Shown one piece after another: positions 7,760 to 16,773 of a stretch of DNA of 64,000 bases. This DNA is from G965216905 sp965216905 (lineage in GTDB: Bacteria > Actinomycetota > Acidimicrobiia > Spongiisociales > ZC4RG35): assembly GCA_965216905.1 (NCBI GenBank), contig OZ244213.1, forward strand, positions 1,364,001 through 1,428,000, in the 5' to 3' direction. The notes beneath the pieces are model-generated. The model made no database searches. It saw only the letters and a program-made list of their open reading frames with translations, and was not told where the DNA came from. A program made the translations under genes and the position numbers. How positions within the stretch are numbered: the stretch's first letter is position 1; every line of letters starts with the position of its first letter.

Positions 7760-7999
7760 TCAGCGGTAGTTGGTGGTCATCATGAAGCCGGCGGAGATCA
7801 GCCCGAGTCCGAGCAGCGTGACCCAGTTGTCCCAGTTGAGGATGAACCGGGCAACCACCAGGATCACCCCAACGGCCATGAGCACCGTCATCAGCACGAC
7901 GTACCAGGTCGGTGAGGGCGGTTGGGACTTTGCGAGCGACGATGCCGTGGGCCGGGGCCTCGATTTGGGGCGGGGTTTTCTTCGCTTGGATTCAGGCAT
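7760..7999 (-). CDS. crgA: Cell division protein CrgA
   Basis: This 79-residue protein matches CrgA in layout: a basic N-terminus (PESKRRKPRPKSRPRP), the PTWYVVLM motif at the first membrane helix, and a second helix ending in the conserved GLISAGFMMTTNYR (family: G..L...GF.MTT.WR). CrgA is a two-helix membrane protein that recruits PBPs and FtsI during septation in actinobacteria. In mycobacteria and streptomycetes it sits near trpG/pabA and pknB, and the same neighbours are found here. The gene is divergent from trpG/pabA by 86 bases. Confidence 0.93.
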   Translation of the reverse strand: MPESKRRKPRPKSRPRPTASSLAKSQPPSPTWYVVLMTVLMAVGVILVVARFILNWDNWVTLLGLGLISAGFMMTTNYR

Positions 8000-8085
8000 G
8001 GTCTGTGAGTCGCTCGGCCGATCGTGTCGCGTGCTGTCCGACCCTGGAGGCTAGTCGTTGAACAACGTCGGTATCCTGCGAAACG

Positions 8086-8678
<593 letters not shown>

Positions 8679-8688
<10 letters not shown>

Positions 8689-10631
8689 TCGTCGGATCGG
8701 TGGAGGAAGGCCGCCATCTCTCCCCGGGTAACGGCCCGGGCCGGACAGAACTCGTCGTTGGAGGGCGGGTTGCAGCCCTTGGTGACTCCGGCGGCGGCGA
8801 TCGCCGCGATGTCGGCCTCGAAGACGTTGTCGTCATCATCGACGAACGGGGAGGAGGCGTCGGGGAGCTCCAGGACACGGTTGAGGAATGCCGCCATCTG
8901 TCCACGGGTGACGGGGTCGTCGGGGCAGTAGCGGTCGTTGACCGGTGGGTTACAGCCCTTGGTGATCCCCGCCGCGGCCAGGATCGCGATGTCGGCCTCG
9001 AACACACTCGTGTCGTCGTCGAGGAATGGACTCGGCTGCGATGCCGCCCCGGGGAGGAACATCCGTCCGAGGAATGCGGCCATCTGTCCACGGGTGACGG
9101 GGTCGTCGGGGCAGAACCGATCATTGACCGGTGGGTTGCAGCCTTTGGTGATGCCCTCGGCGGCCAGCCACTCGATGTCGGCTTCGAAGATGGAGCCGTC
9201 GTCGTCGACGAAGCGGGTCCCGGGGGGAGGCGCGGTCGTTGCCTGCAACGGTGCGCTGATGCCCGACTCGGCCCCGCTGTTGTCCACCGCCTGGAGCCGG
9301 TAGGTGTACGTCGTCGACGGGCTGAGGCCGAAGTCGATGATGCTGGTACCCACCGCCGACCCCACTTCGACGCCGTCCCGGAGGACCCGGTAGTAGGCGA
9401 TGCCGTGCTCGGGGTCTTGGGACGGCTCCCACGCCAAGGTCACACTCGAGTCGGTGCGGGCATCGACCCGCAGACCGGTTGGGGTGGTCGGCGGGGTGGA
9501 CACGGGTGGGTTGAGTGCCGGAACGATGGCGATTCGGCGGGTCGGGACGGCGTCGTAGGCGTCGAAGTCGCCGCCGGCCACCAATGCAAAGTCGTTGACG
9601 TCGATCGCCCGGACCTGGTGCGGCTGGACGACCTCCGGCTGGTAGCCCAGCACGTCTCCGTCCGTGTCGTCGATGCTGATCAGCTTCACATCCCGATTGC
9701 CCTGGAACCCGTCGTGGAAGCCGCCGTAGACGATGCCGTCGTGCCAGGCGACGGCGCGAACGTCTCCATCGGTCCGCACGTGCCACAGCTCGTCTCCGTT
9801 GGCAGCGTCCCACGCGCGCACCTGGTTGGCTCCCCCGCCGAGCCCGGCGTAGACCTTGGAGCCATCGGCGGAGACATCGATGTCGAGGCCCCGCGCCCCC
9901 CCGTCCGCGAAGACGACGCCGGTCACCGCATGGGTCGAGAGCTTCATGCCGGCGGTGAAGCCTCTCGGCTTACCGTCGAATTGGGTGAACGATCCGGCGG
10001 CGTACAGAACGTCGCGATCCACGTCGGCAGCGATCGCCTCGATCGTTCCGTTGACGGCCACGTCGGGCTGGACGTGGAGCGTCCCGGTGGCCTTGTCGAC
10101 CGCGGCGAGGCGGGTACGAGGCGTGGAGTTGATCGAGGTGAAGGCTCCGGCGATGTACAGGTCCTCGTCGATCACCAAGAGGTCCTGGATGGCGCCGTTG
10201 ACGACCCCCACGTCGAAGGCCTGGACCACCGTCCCGTCGCCGGCCGTCAGCGCGGCGATCCGCGGCCGGTCGACGCCGTCGATCGTGGTGAACGAACCGG
10301 CGACCCACACCATGCTGTCGGTCGCTTCGATCGTTGTCACCGAGCCGTTGGTGTCGGCTCGGAACGGCAGCAGGGCCCCGTCCGATCGGCGAAAGGCGGC
10401 CAGGTTTTCTCTCGTGGCAGTCTGTGAGCCGTCGGGACTGGTCGAGATGGCGAAATCACCACCGACGTAGACCACATCGCCGACGATGGCCACTGCTCGC
10501 ACGATGCCGTTCAGGTCCCACCCGTTGAGCGGTTGGTCGGCGTACTCGGCGGCACCCGCACCGGTGGCGGGGAGGCCCACCGTCGCCGCCAGGGCGACGA
10601 TCAGCAGAGCCGTGCGGATTGAGGACGTCAT
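8679..10631 (-). CDS. Exported beta-propeller/FN3 protein with three SLH repeats (paralogue 1)
   Basis: The protein has 650 residues. A signal peptide (core ALLIVALAATVGLPATGAGA) is followed by a propeller-like region (about 30-370) rich in VYVGGDF- and VAGGDFDAYD-like strands, as in the DUF5122/delta-60 propeller type. One FN3 domain follows (about 385-475), then three SLH repeats (about 485-650), each with the pattern GCNPPxNDxxCPDDPVTRGQMAAFL. It is expected to be exported and held on the cell wall by the SLH part. ATG 10631 (MTSSIRTALL) was chosen over ATG 10694 because it begins the signal peptide. It is the last of four tandem paralogues and lacks the jelly-roll domain of the others. 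Confidence 0.88.
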
Positions 10632-10730
10632 CGGGAAGGCACCTCGCGAGGGCTTGCCTGCGACCAGTGAACCAGCTTCGGGTGGTGAGGCCAATCAAAC
10701 TGGTCGAACGACCCACTCCGCCGTGGTCGA

Positions 10731-11300
10731 CGGTCGGGTGGGGGTGTCAGCGGTAGGGGTCGGCTCGGTGGAGGAAGGCGGCCATCTGGGCTCGGGTGAC
10801 CGTGTCGTTGGGGCAGAACCGGTCGTTGACCGGCGGGTTACAGCCTTTGGTGATCCCGGCGGCGGCCAGCCGGGCGATGTCGGCCTCGAAGACCGACCCG
10901 TTGTCGTCGACGAAGCTGTTGCCGCCGCCGTCGTCGGTCAACCCGAGTGCCCGCACCAGGAATGCGGCCATCTGTCCGCGGGTGACGGGGTCGTCGGGGC
11001 AGTACCGGTCGTTGGTCGGCGGGTTGCAGCCTTTGGTGATCCCGGCGGCGGCCAGTCGGGCGATGTCGGTTTCGAAGATCGACCCGTTGTCGTCGACGAA
11101 GCTGTTGCCGCCGCCGTCGTCGGTCAGTCCGAGGAACCGCACCAGGAATGCGGCCATCTGTCCGCGGGTGACGGGGTCGTCGGGGCAGTACCGGTCGTTG
11201 GTCGGGGGGTTGCAGCCTTTGGTGACGCCCTCGGCGGCCAGCCACTCGATGTCGGCCTCGAAGATCGACCCGTCATCATCCACAAACGTCCCCGACCCCG
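10731..11300. repeat. 570-bp duplicated 3' end, copy A
   Basis: The segment covers the SLH-coding 3' end of paralogue 2 plus 16 bases after its stop. It matches copy B (13663-14232) with no gaps and only one or two base differences (for example gcctttggtgacg against gcccttggtgacg). Copy C (16204-16773) is also nearly identical. Confidence 0.9.
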
Positions 11301-13539
11301 GCGGGGGACCGGAGCCCTCGGCGAGCGTCTTGACGTTCACTGGAGCCGAAGGCGGGGACCGGAGCGAATCCGCCACCGCTCGAACGGTGTACGAGAACGT
11401 GCTCGCGGACGCCAGTCCCGTATCGACGAGGGTGATTCCCTGTGTCGAGCCCACCACCGCACCGTTTCGCAGGAGTTCGTAGCTGTCGGCCCCGGTCACG
11501 GCACTCCAACTGAGCCGCGCGCTGGAGCTGGTGATCTCCGAGGCCGTGAGCCCGGTCGGGGTGGCCGGCGGCTGCGGCATGAGGGCGGCGACGAGCTCCA
11601 GATCGAATGACATGTCCGAACTGGTGGGGGTGGACTGATGCACCTCGACGGCGACCACGTTGGTGCCGGTCGTGAAGGCCGACTCCGGCACCGCGAACAC
11701 GTCGATGGCATTCTCGGCCGTGGAGCTCGCCAGCGTCGTGTGGCCGATCGCACCGCCCGGCATGTTGATCCGGGCCACCTCCGAGCCGTTCACATACACG
11801 ACTGCACCGTCGTCTCGCTTCAGGGTGACGGTGGCGCCCTCCACGTCGGTGTTCACAGGCACCGTGAAGGAACGCCGGAAGTAGGTCGTGATCGCCGGAT
11901 CGGTGGTGGTGGTCTCGTCACCGTCGCCGTATCCCAGCTCGGCGGCACCCGCTGGCCACGAACCGGCGTTGAACGACACGGCCCGCCACGCCGAGCCCTG
12001 ATTGGACCCGTCATCGAGGAACTTCCAGCTGGTGCCGAGACCGATGAGCTTCTCCGCCGTGCGGGCCACCAGCGGAACCGAAGGGCCGCGTTTGTTGGCG
12101 AGATCGATCGCCGTGACCTCATACAGGTACGAGGTGCCGGCGCTGAGGCCCGAGTCGGCAAACGAGGTCGTCGACGTCGCTCCCAGCACCACTCCGTCGC
12201 GCTTGATCTCATAGCGGGAGATGCCGACGTCGTCGGAGGCGGCGTTCCAGGCGATGTCCAGGTGGTTCTCCCCGACGTCGGTGACCCTCAGGTTGGTGAC
12301 CGGCCCCGGTGGAGAAACGTCGGGCGGGAGGTTGGAGGGCAGGATCGCCAACCGGTTGACCCGGATGAGGCCCTCGAGCGGGTCGTTGGGATTGGTGGAC
12401 TTCTCCCCGAAGTAGCGGAACTCGCCCCCGACCACCAGCGTCTCGAGGTCTGCCTCGATCGCCCACACTCCGAGGCCGGAGTCGATGCCGGGAATCCAGT
12501 TCTCGACGTCGCCGGTCGAGGCGTCGGCCACCAGCATCTTGACCATCGTGTCGCCTTCGTATCCGTCGTGGAAGCCGAAGTAGACGTTGCCGCCGAAGTA
12601 CTCGATCGCTTGGATGTCGCCGTCGGTGAACACGTCCCACTGCCGGTCGCCGGTGCCGGTCGACCACGCCTGGGCGATGTTCGATTCGGAGCCCATCCCA
12701 CCCGTCGCCCCGAACACCTGGGTCCCGTCGTCGCTGACGTCGATGTCGAGGAGGATGTGCTCGAGGGACTCGAAGGTCGGTCCGAGGGCCGCACCGTTCG
12801 CCGGGTTCAGAGCCGTCAGATAGGGCCGGTCTTCATCGTTGACCTGGGTGAAGGCTCCACCCGCGTAGACGTTCCCGTTGGGTGCGACCTGGATCTTCCG
12901 GACGGTCCCGCTGAAAACGGGGCCGAAGGATGTGTCCGGTGCGCCGGTCGTCGGGTTCAGTCGGGCGATCCGCCACTGCTGAATGTTGTTGATCCGTGTG
13001 AAATTTCCGCCGGCGTACAGGACGCCGTTGTGGACGTGCATCGCGTAGGCGATCACCCCTGAGCCGGTGTTGGTGTTGGCGACGAAACCGCTGCGGACGG
13101 CCCCGGTCGTGGCATCGACGGCGGCGATTCGGTGCCGCGTCGACCCGTTGACGGAGTCGAAAGCACCGCCGATGAAAACGCTGGTGCCGTTGGTGGCGAT
13201 CGAATACACCGGGTCGTCGGTGTTGGCGACGAAGGGCAGGAGGTCGCCGGTGTTCTTGTCGAAGGCGGCCACGTTGTGGCGGGTCGCCGACTGTGGTCCG
13301 TTTGGGTTGACGGCAGGAATCTCGGCGGCATCGAACTCCCCGCCCACGTAGATCGTGTCGCCGACGGTGGTGACGGCGTACACGGGCCCATTGACACCCC
13401 AGTCGTTGATCGGTTCCTGTGGGAACGGGACGGTGGCGGCATCGACCCGGAGCGCACCGGTCATGATCACGCCGATCGCGGTCAGCATCGCGATGGCCCC
13501 CATGAGCGCACGAGATCGGCGCTCGACTCCCACAGTCAC
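10747..13539 (-). CDS. Exported propeller/FN3/jelly-roll protein with three SLH repeats (paralogue 2)
   Basis: The product has 930 residues. Domain order: signal peptide (MGAIAMLTAIGVIMTGALRV core), propeller region with repeated VYAGGAF/IYVGGEF strands (about 45-400), FN3 (about 410-500), a jelly-roll domain (about 505-650) marked by LGYGDGDE and KRDDGAVVYVNGSEV, a second FN3 (about 655-745), and three SLH repeats (to 930). The jelly-roll type is common in secreted actinobacterial proteins and may bind carbohydrate; no catalytic motif is visible. The start chosen is GTG 13539, which follows AGGGAGTGA; the open frame goes on upstream to 13644 but carries no signal there. The SLH part is almost identical in DNA to those of paralogues 3 and 4. 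Confidence 0.87.
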   Translation of the reverse strand: MTVGVERRSRALMGAIAMLTAIGVIMTGALRVDAATVPFPQEPINDWGVNGPVYAVTTVGDTIYVGGEFDAAEIPAVNPNGPQSATRHNVAAFDKNTGDLLPFVANTDDPVYSIATNGTSVFIGGAFDSVNGSTRHRIAAVDATTGAVRSGFVANTNTGSGVIAYAMHVHNGVLYAGGNFTRINNIQQWRIARLNPTTGAPDTSFGPVFSGTVRKIQVAPNGNVYAGGAFTQVNDEDRPYLTALNPANGAALGPTFESLEHILLDIDVSDDGTQVFGATGGMGSESNIAQAWSTGTGDRQWDVFTDGDIQAIEYFGGNVYFGFHDGYEGDTMVKMLVADASTGDVENWIPGIDSGLGVWAIEADLETLVVGGEFRYFGEKSTNPNDPLEGLIRVNRLAILPSNLPPDVSPPGPVTNLRVTDVGENHLDIAWNAASDDVGISRYEIKRDGVVLGATSTTSFADSGLSAGTSYLYEVTAIDLANKRGPSVPLVARTAEKLIGLGTSWKFLDDGSNQGSAWRAVSFNAGSWPAGAAELGYGDGDETTTTDPAITTYFRRSFTVPVNTDVEGATVTLKRDDGAVVYVNGSEVARINMPGGAIGHTTLASSTAENAIDVFAVPESAFTTGTNVVAVEVHQSTPTSSDMSFDLELVAALMPQPPATPTGLTASEITSSSARLSWSAVTGADSYELLRNGAVVGSTQGITLVDTGLASASTFSYTVRAVADSLRSPPSAPVNVKTLAEGSGPPPGSGTFVDDDGSIFEADIEWLAAEGVTKGCNPPTNDRYCPDDPVTRGQMAAFLVRFLGLTDDGGGNSFVDDNGSIFETDIARLAAAGITKGCNPPTNDRYCPDDPVTRGQMAAFLVRALGLTDDGGGNSFVDDNGSVFEADIARLAAAGITKGCNPPVNDRFCPNDTVTRAQMAAFLHRADPYR

Positions 13540-13662
13540 TCTCACTCCCTCACATGTCGCTGCTCCCACAGCCCCTCGGTGCAACATCCAAGCAGCGAGC
13601 GAACACACCGAAAGAGTCATATTCTCGATCGACCGCAGTTCCACCGCTTGGGTGGTGCCGTC

Positions 13663-14232
13663 CGGTCGGGTGGGGGTGTCAGCGGTAGGGGTCGGCTCGG
13701 TGGAGGAAGGCGGCCATCTGGGCTCGGGTGACCGTGTCGTTGGGGCAGAACCGGTCGTTGACCGGCGGGTTACAGCCTTTGGTGATCCCGGCGGCGGCCA
13801 GCCGGGCGATGTCGGCCTCGAAGACCGACCCGTTGTCGTCGACGAAGCTGTTGCCGCCGCCGTCGTCGGTCAACCCGAGTGCCCGCACCAGGAATGCGGC
13901 CATCTGTCCGCGGGTGACGGGGTCGTCGGGGCAGTACCGGTCGTTGGTCGGCGGGTTGCAGCCTTTGGTGATCCCGGCGGCGGCCAGTCGGGCGATGTCG
14001 GTTTCGAAGATCGACCCGTTGTCGTCGACGAAGCTGTTGCCGCCGCCGTCGTCGGTCAGTCCGAGGAACCGCACCAGGAATGCGGCCATCTGTCCGCGGG
14101 TGACGGGGTCGTCGGGGCAGTACCGGTCGTTGGTCGGGGGGTTGCAGCCCTTGGTGACGCCCTCGGCGGCCAGCCACTCGATGTCGGCCTCGAAGATCGA
14201 CCCGTCATCATCCACAAACGTCCCCGACCCCG
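13663..14232. repeat. 570-bp duplicated 3' end, copy B
   Basis: This is the second copy of the near-identical SLH-coding segment, covering the 3' end of paralogue 3 and 16 bases beyond its stop. Compared with copy A there are no indels, and synonymous differences are minimal. Confidence 0.9.
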
Positions 14233-16135
14233 GGCCGGCGCTCACTCGGCGAAGTCGGCCGTCAAGTTGCAGTGCGAAGCTCATGTCCGAGCTTCCCGGG
14301 GCCGCCTGATGCACTTCGACCGCAACCACGTTCTTGCCGGATACGAATGCACCCGGGGGCACGTCGGAGGAGAACCAGCGCCGTTCCTCGTCGCCGCTCA
14401 CCGCGTCGAGGGCACGAGTGTCGCCGACCACCGGACCGGTGGGCATGTTGGTGCGGAACACCTCGGTGCCGTTGACGTACACCACCGCACCGTCGTCACG
14501 CCGGATCTGCAGCTTGGCCGCTTCGACCTGCAGGCCGGGGTCGACCATGAACGTGTGTCGGAAGTAGGTCGTGAGGGTGCCGGACCCGATCACCGTGGAC
14601 TCGTCACCGTCGCCGTAGCCCAGCTCGGCCGGTCCCTGCTTCCAGCCGCGATCGTCGAACGCGACGTCGTCCCAGCCGCCGGGGGGAGCACCGCCGACAT
14701 CGTCGAGGTATCGCCACGCCGCTCCGGCGTTGACCATCCGCGTCGCCGTGCGAGCGGTCAACGCGGGAGTCGGCGCCGAGCGGTTCCCGGCGGCGTCGAT
14801 GGCCTCCACCCGATAGTTGTAGGCGGTGTTGGGCGCGAGTCCCCGGTCGGTGAAGCGCGGACCTGAGGCAATGCCGACCTGGAGGCCGGACCGGACGATC
14901 CGGTACCCGGTCACGCCGGTGTCGTCCGTCGATGGAGTCCACGAGAGCTCGATGGTGGTTGCGGTTGCGTTCGGCGACTGCAACCCGGTCGGTGTCGTGG
15001 GTGCGGTTGCATCGACCGGATTGGATGAGGGGATGATCGCTACGCCCCTCGTCCGCACACCCTCGAAACGGGTGAACTCTCCACCGACGGTCAGCGCGGA
15101 CGGTGTCGCCTGGATCGCCCAGACGCCGAACGAAGAGTTGATGGCCGGTCGGAACGACTCCAGGGAGCCCCGGGCGGCGTCGGCCACGAGCATCTTCACG
15201 GTGGTGTCGTCCTGGTAGCCATCATGGAAGCCGAAGTACACGTTCCCTTCGAAGTGGTCGATGGCCTGGATGTCACCGTCGGTGGCCACGTTCCACCGCC
15301 TCCGGCCGTCATCGACGGTCCACGCCTTGGCCCGATTCTGGGTTCCGCCCACCGCCCCGTACAACATGTCACCGTCCGGAGACACGTCCACTCCGAACAC
15401 ATGACCACCGACGTCGTCGAACTCGATGCCCGTCGCCCCACTGGAGGCGTTGACCGCCCCGAGATACTGGCGGTCGGCACCATTGATGCGGGTGAAGCGA
15501 CCACCGAGATACACGGTGGTTCCGTCGGGTGACGGAGCGATCGCACGGACCTCCGAGTTGACCACAGGGGCGAACCCGGCGATGGCCGAACCGGACACCG
15601 GTGAGATGGCCGCAACCCGATCGCGTCGTACGCCGGCGATGGAGGTGAAGAGGCCACCGACGTAGAGGCGACTTCTGTCTCGGACCAGGGCCCGAACCAC
15701 GCCATCCGGGTCGGGTGCGAAGGAGTTGATCGACGAGTCCGCCGGATCGACCGACGCCAGATGCGCCCGACTCACCCCGCCGATCCGGGTGAACTCGCCA
15801 CCGACGAACACCCGCTCCGGGGTGGCGGCGATGGCCCGAACGTCGCCGTTCGTGTCGGCTCGAAAGGGCAGGAGGCCACCGTCGGACAGCCGGAAGGCCG
15901 CGAGATTGGCGCGCGGGGCGACGTCGGTGCCGTTCGGGGCGCGTGCCTCGGTGAAATCGCCTCCCACGTACACCGTGTCACCGACGACCTCGAGGGCGTA
16001 GACGACACCGTTGACGTCCCAGCCATTCCGGGGGGTCTCGGGGAATGGCACGGGATCCGCCCACGCCGGCAGGGACATCCCGAGCACCAACGTGAGCGCT
16101 GCTGCAAATACGAAACGAGTGTTCCCCCGACCCAT
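13679..16135 (-). CDS. Exported propeller/FN3/jelly-roll protein with three SLH repeats (paralogue 3)
   Basis: The product has 818 residues, starting at ATG 16135 with a clear signal peptide (FVFAAALTLVLGMSLPAWA). A propeller region follows with repeats such as VYVGGDFTEARAP and LYVGGLFTSIAGV (about 30-365), then one FN3 domain (about 375-460), a jelly-roll domain with RRDDGAVVYVNGTEVFRTNMP (about 465-605), and three SLH repeats (about 625-818). Loss of the second FN3 domain is the main difference from paralogue 2. It lies 139 bases upstream of paralogue 2 on the same strand. No enzyme motif is present, so the likely role is structural, adhesive or ligand-binding at the surface. Confidence 0.88.
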   Translation of the reverse strand: MGRGNTRFVFAAALTLVLGMSLPAWADPVPFPETPRNGWDVNGVVYALEVVGDTVYVGGDFTEARAPNGTDVAPRANLAAFRLSDGGLLPFRADTNGDVRAIAATPERVFVGGEFTRIGGVSRAHLASVDPADSSINSFAPDPDGVVRALVRDRSRLYVGGLFTSIAGVRRDRVAAISPVSGSAIAGFAPVVNSEVRAIAPSPDGTTVYLGGRFTRINGADRQYLGAVNASSGATGIEFDDVGGHVFGVDVSPDGDMLYGAVGGTQNRAKAWTVDDGRRRWNVATDGDIQAIDHFEGNVYFGFHDGYQDDTTVKMLVADAARGSLESFRPAINSSFGVWAIQATPSALTVGGEFTRFEGVRTRGVAIIPSSNPVDATAPTTPTGLQSPNATATTIELSWTPSTDDTGVTGYRIVRSGLQVGIASGPRFTDRGLAPNTAYNYRVEAIDAAGNRSAPTPALTARTATRMVNAGAAWRYLDDVGGAPPGGWDDVAFDDRGWKQGPAELGYGDGDESTVIGSGTLTTYFRHTFMVDPGLQVEAAKLQIRRDDGAVVYVNGTEVFRTNMPTGPVVGDTRALDAVSGDEERRWFSSDVPPGAFVSGKNVVAVEVHQAAPGSSDMSFALQLDGRLRRVSAGPGSGTFVDDDGSIFEADIEWLAAEGVTKGCNPPTNDRYCPDDPVTRGQMAAFLVRFLGLTDDGGGNSFVDDNGSIFETDIARLAAAGITKGCNPPTNDRYCPDDPVTRGQMAAFLVRALGLTDDGGGNSFVDDNGSVFEADIARLAAAGITKGCNPPVNDRFCPNDTVTRAQMAAFLHRADPYR

Positions 16136-16203
16136 GATCCTCCCCAGTCCTGCTCGGCATATAAGCGGAGTCCGTGTGGCTCTGCAGGTCGGTGGCGGTC
16201 GAC

Positions 16204-16773
16204 GGCGGGGGTGGGGGTGTCAGCGGTAGGGGTCGGCTCGGTGGAGGAAGGCGGCCATCTGGGCTCGGGTGACCGTGTCGTTGGGGCAGAACCGGTCGTT
16301 GACCGGCGGGTTACAGCCTTTGGTGATCCCGGCGGCGGCCAGCCGGGCGATGTCGGCCTCGAAGACCGACCCGTTGTCGTCGACGAAGCTGTTGCCGCCG
16401 CCGTCGTCGGTCAACCCGAGCGCCCGCACCAAGAATGCGGCCATCTGTCCGCGGGTGACGGGGTCGTCGGGGCAGTACCGGTCGTTGGTCGGCGGGTTGC
16501 AGCCTTTGGTGATCCCGGCGGCGGCCAGTCGGGCGATGTCGGTTTCGAAGATCGACCCGTTGTCGTCGACGAAGCTGTTGCCGCCGCCGTCGTCGGTCAG
16601 TCCGAGGAACCGCACCAGGAATGCGGCCATCTGTCCGCGGGTGACGGGGTCGTCGGGGCAGTACCGGTCGTTGGTCGGGGGGTTGCAGCCCTTGGTGACG
16701 CCCTCGGCGGCCAGCCACTCGATGTCGGCCTCGAAGATCGACCCGTCATCATCCACAAACGTCCCCGACCCCG
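16204..16773. repeat. 570-bp duplicated 3' end, copy C
   Basis: This third near-identical segment covers the SLH-coding 3' end of paralogue 4. It differs from copies A and B at a few bases, for example cgagcgcccgcaccaagaatg against cgagtgcccgcaccaggaatg. Identity begins to fade before 16208. Confidence 0.88.
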
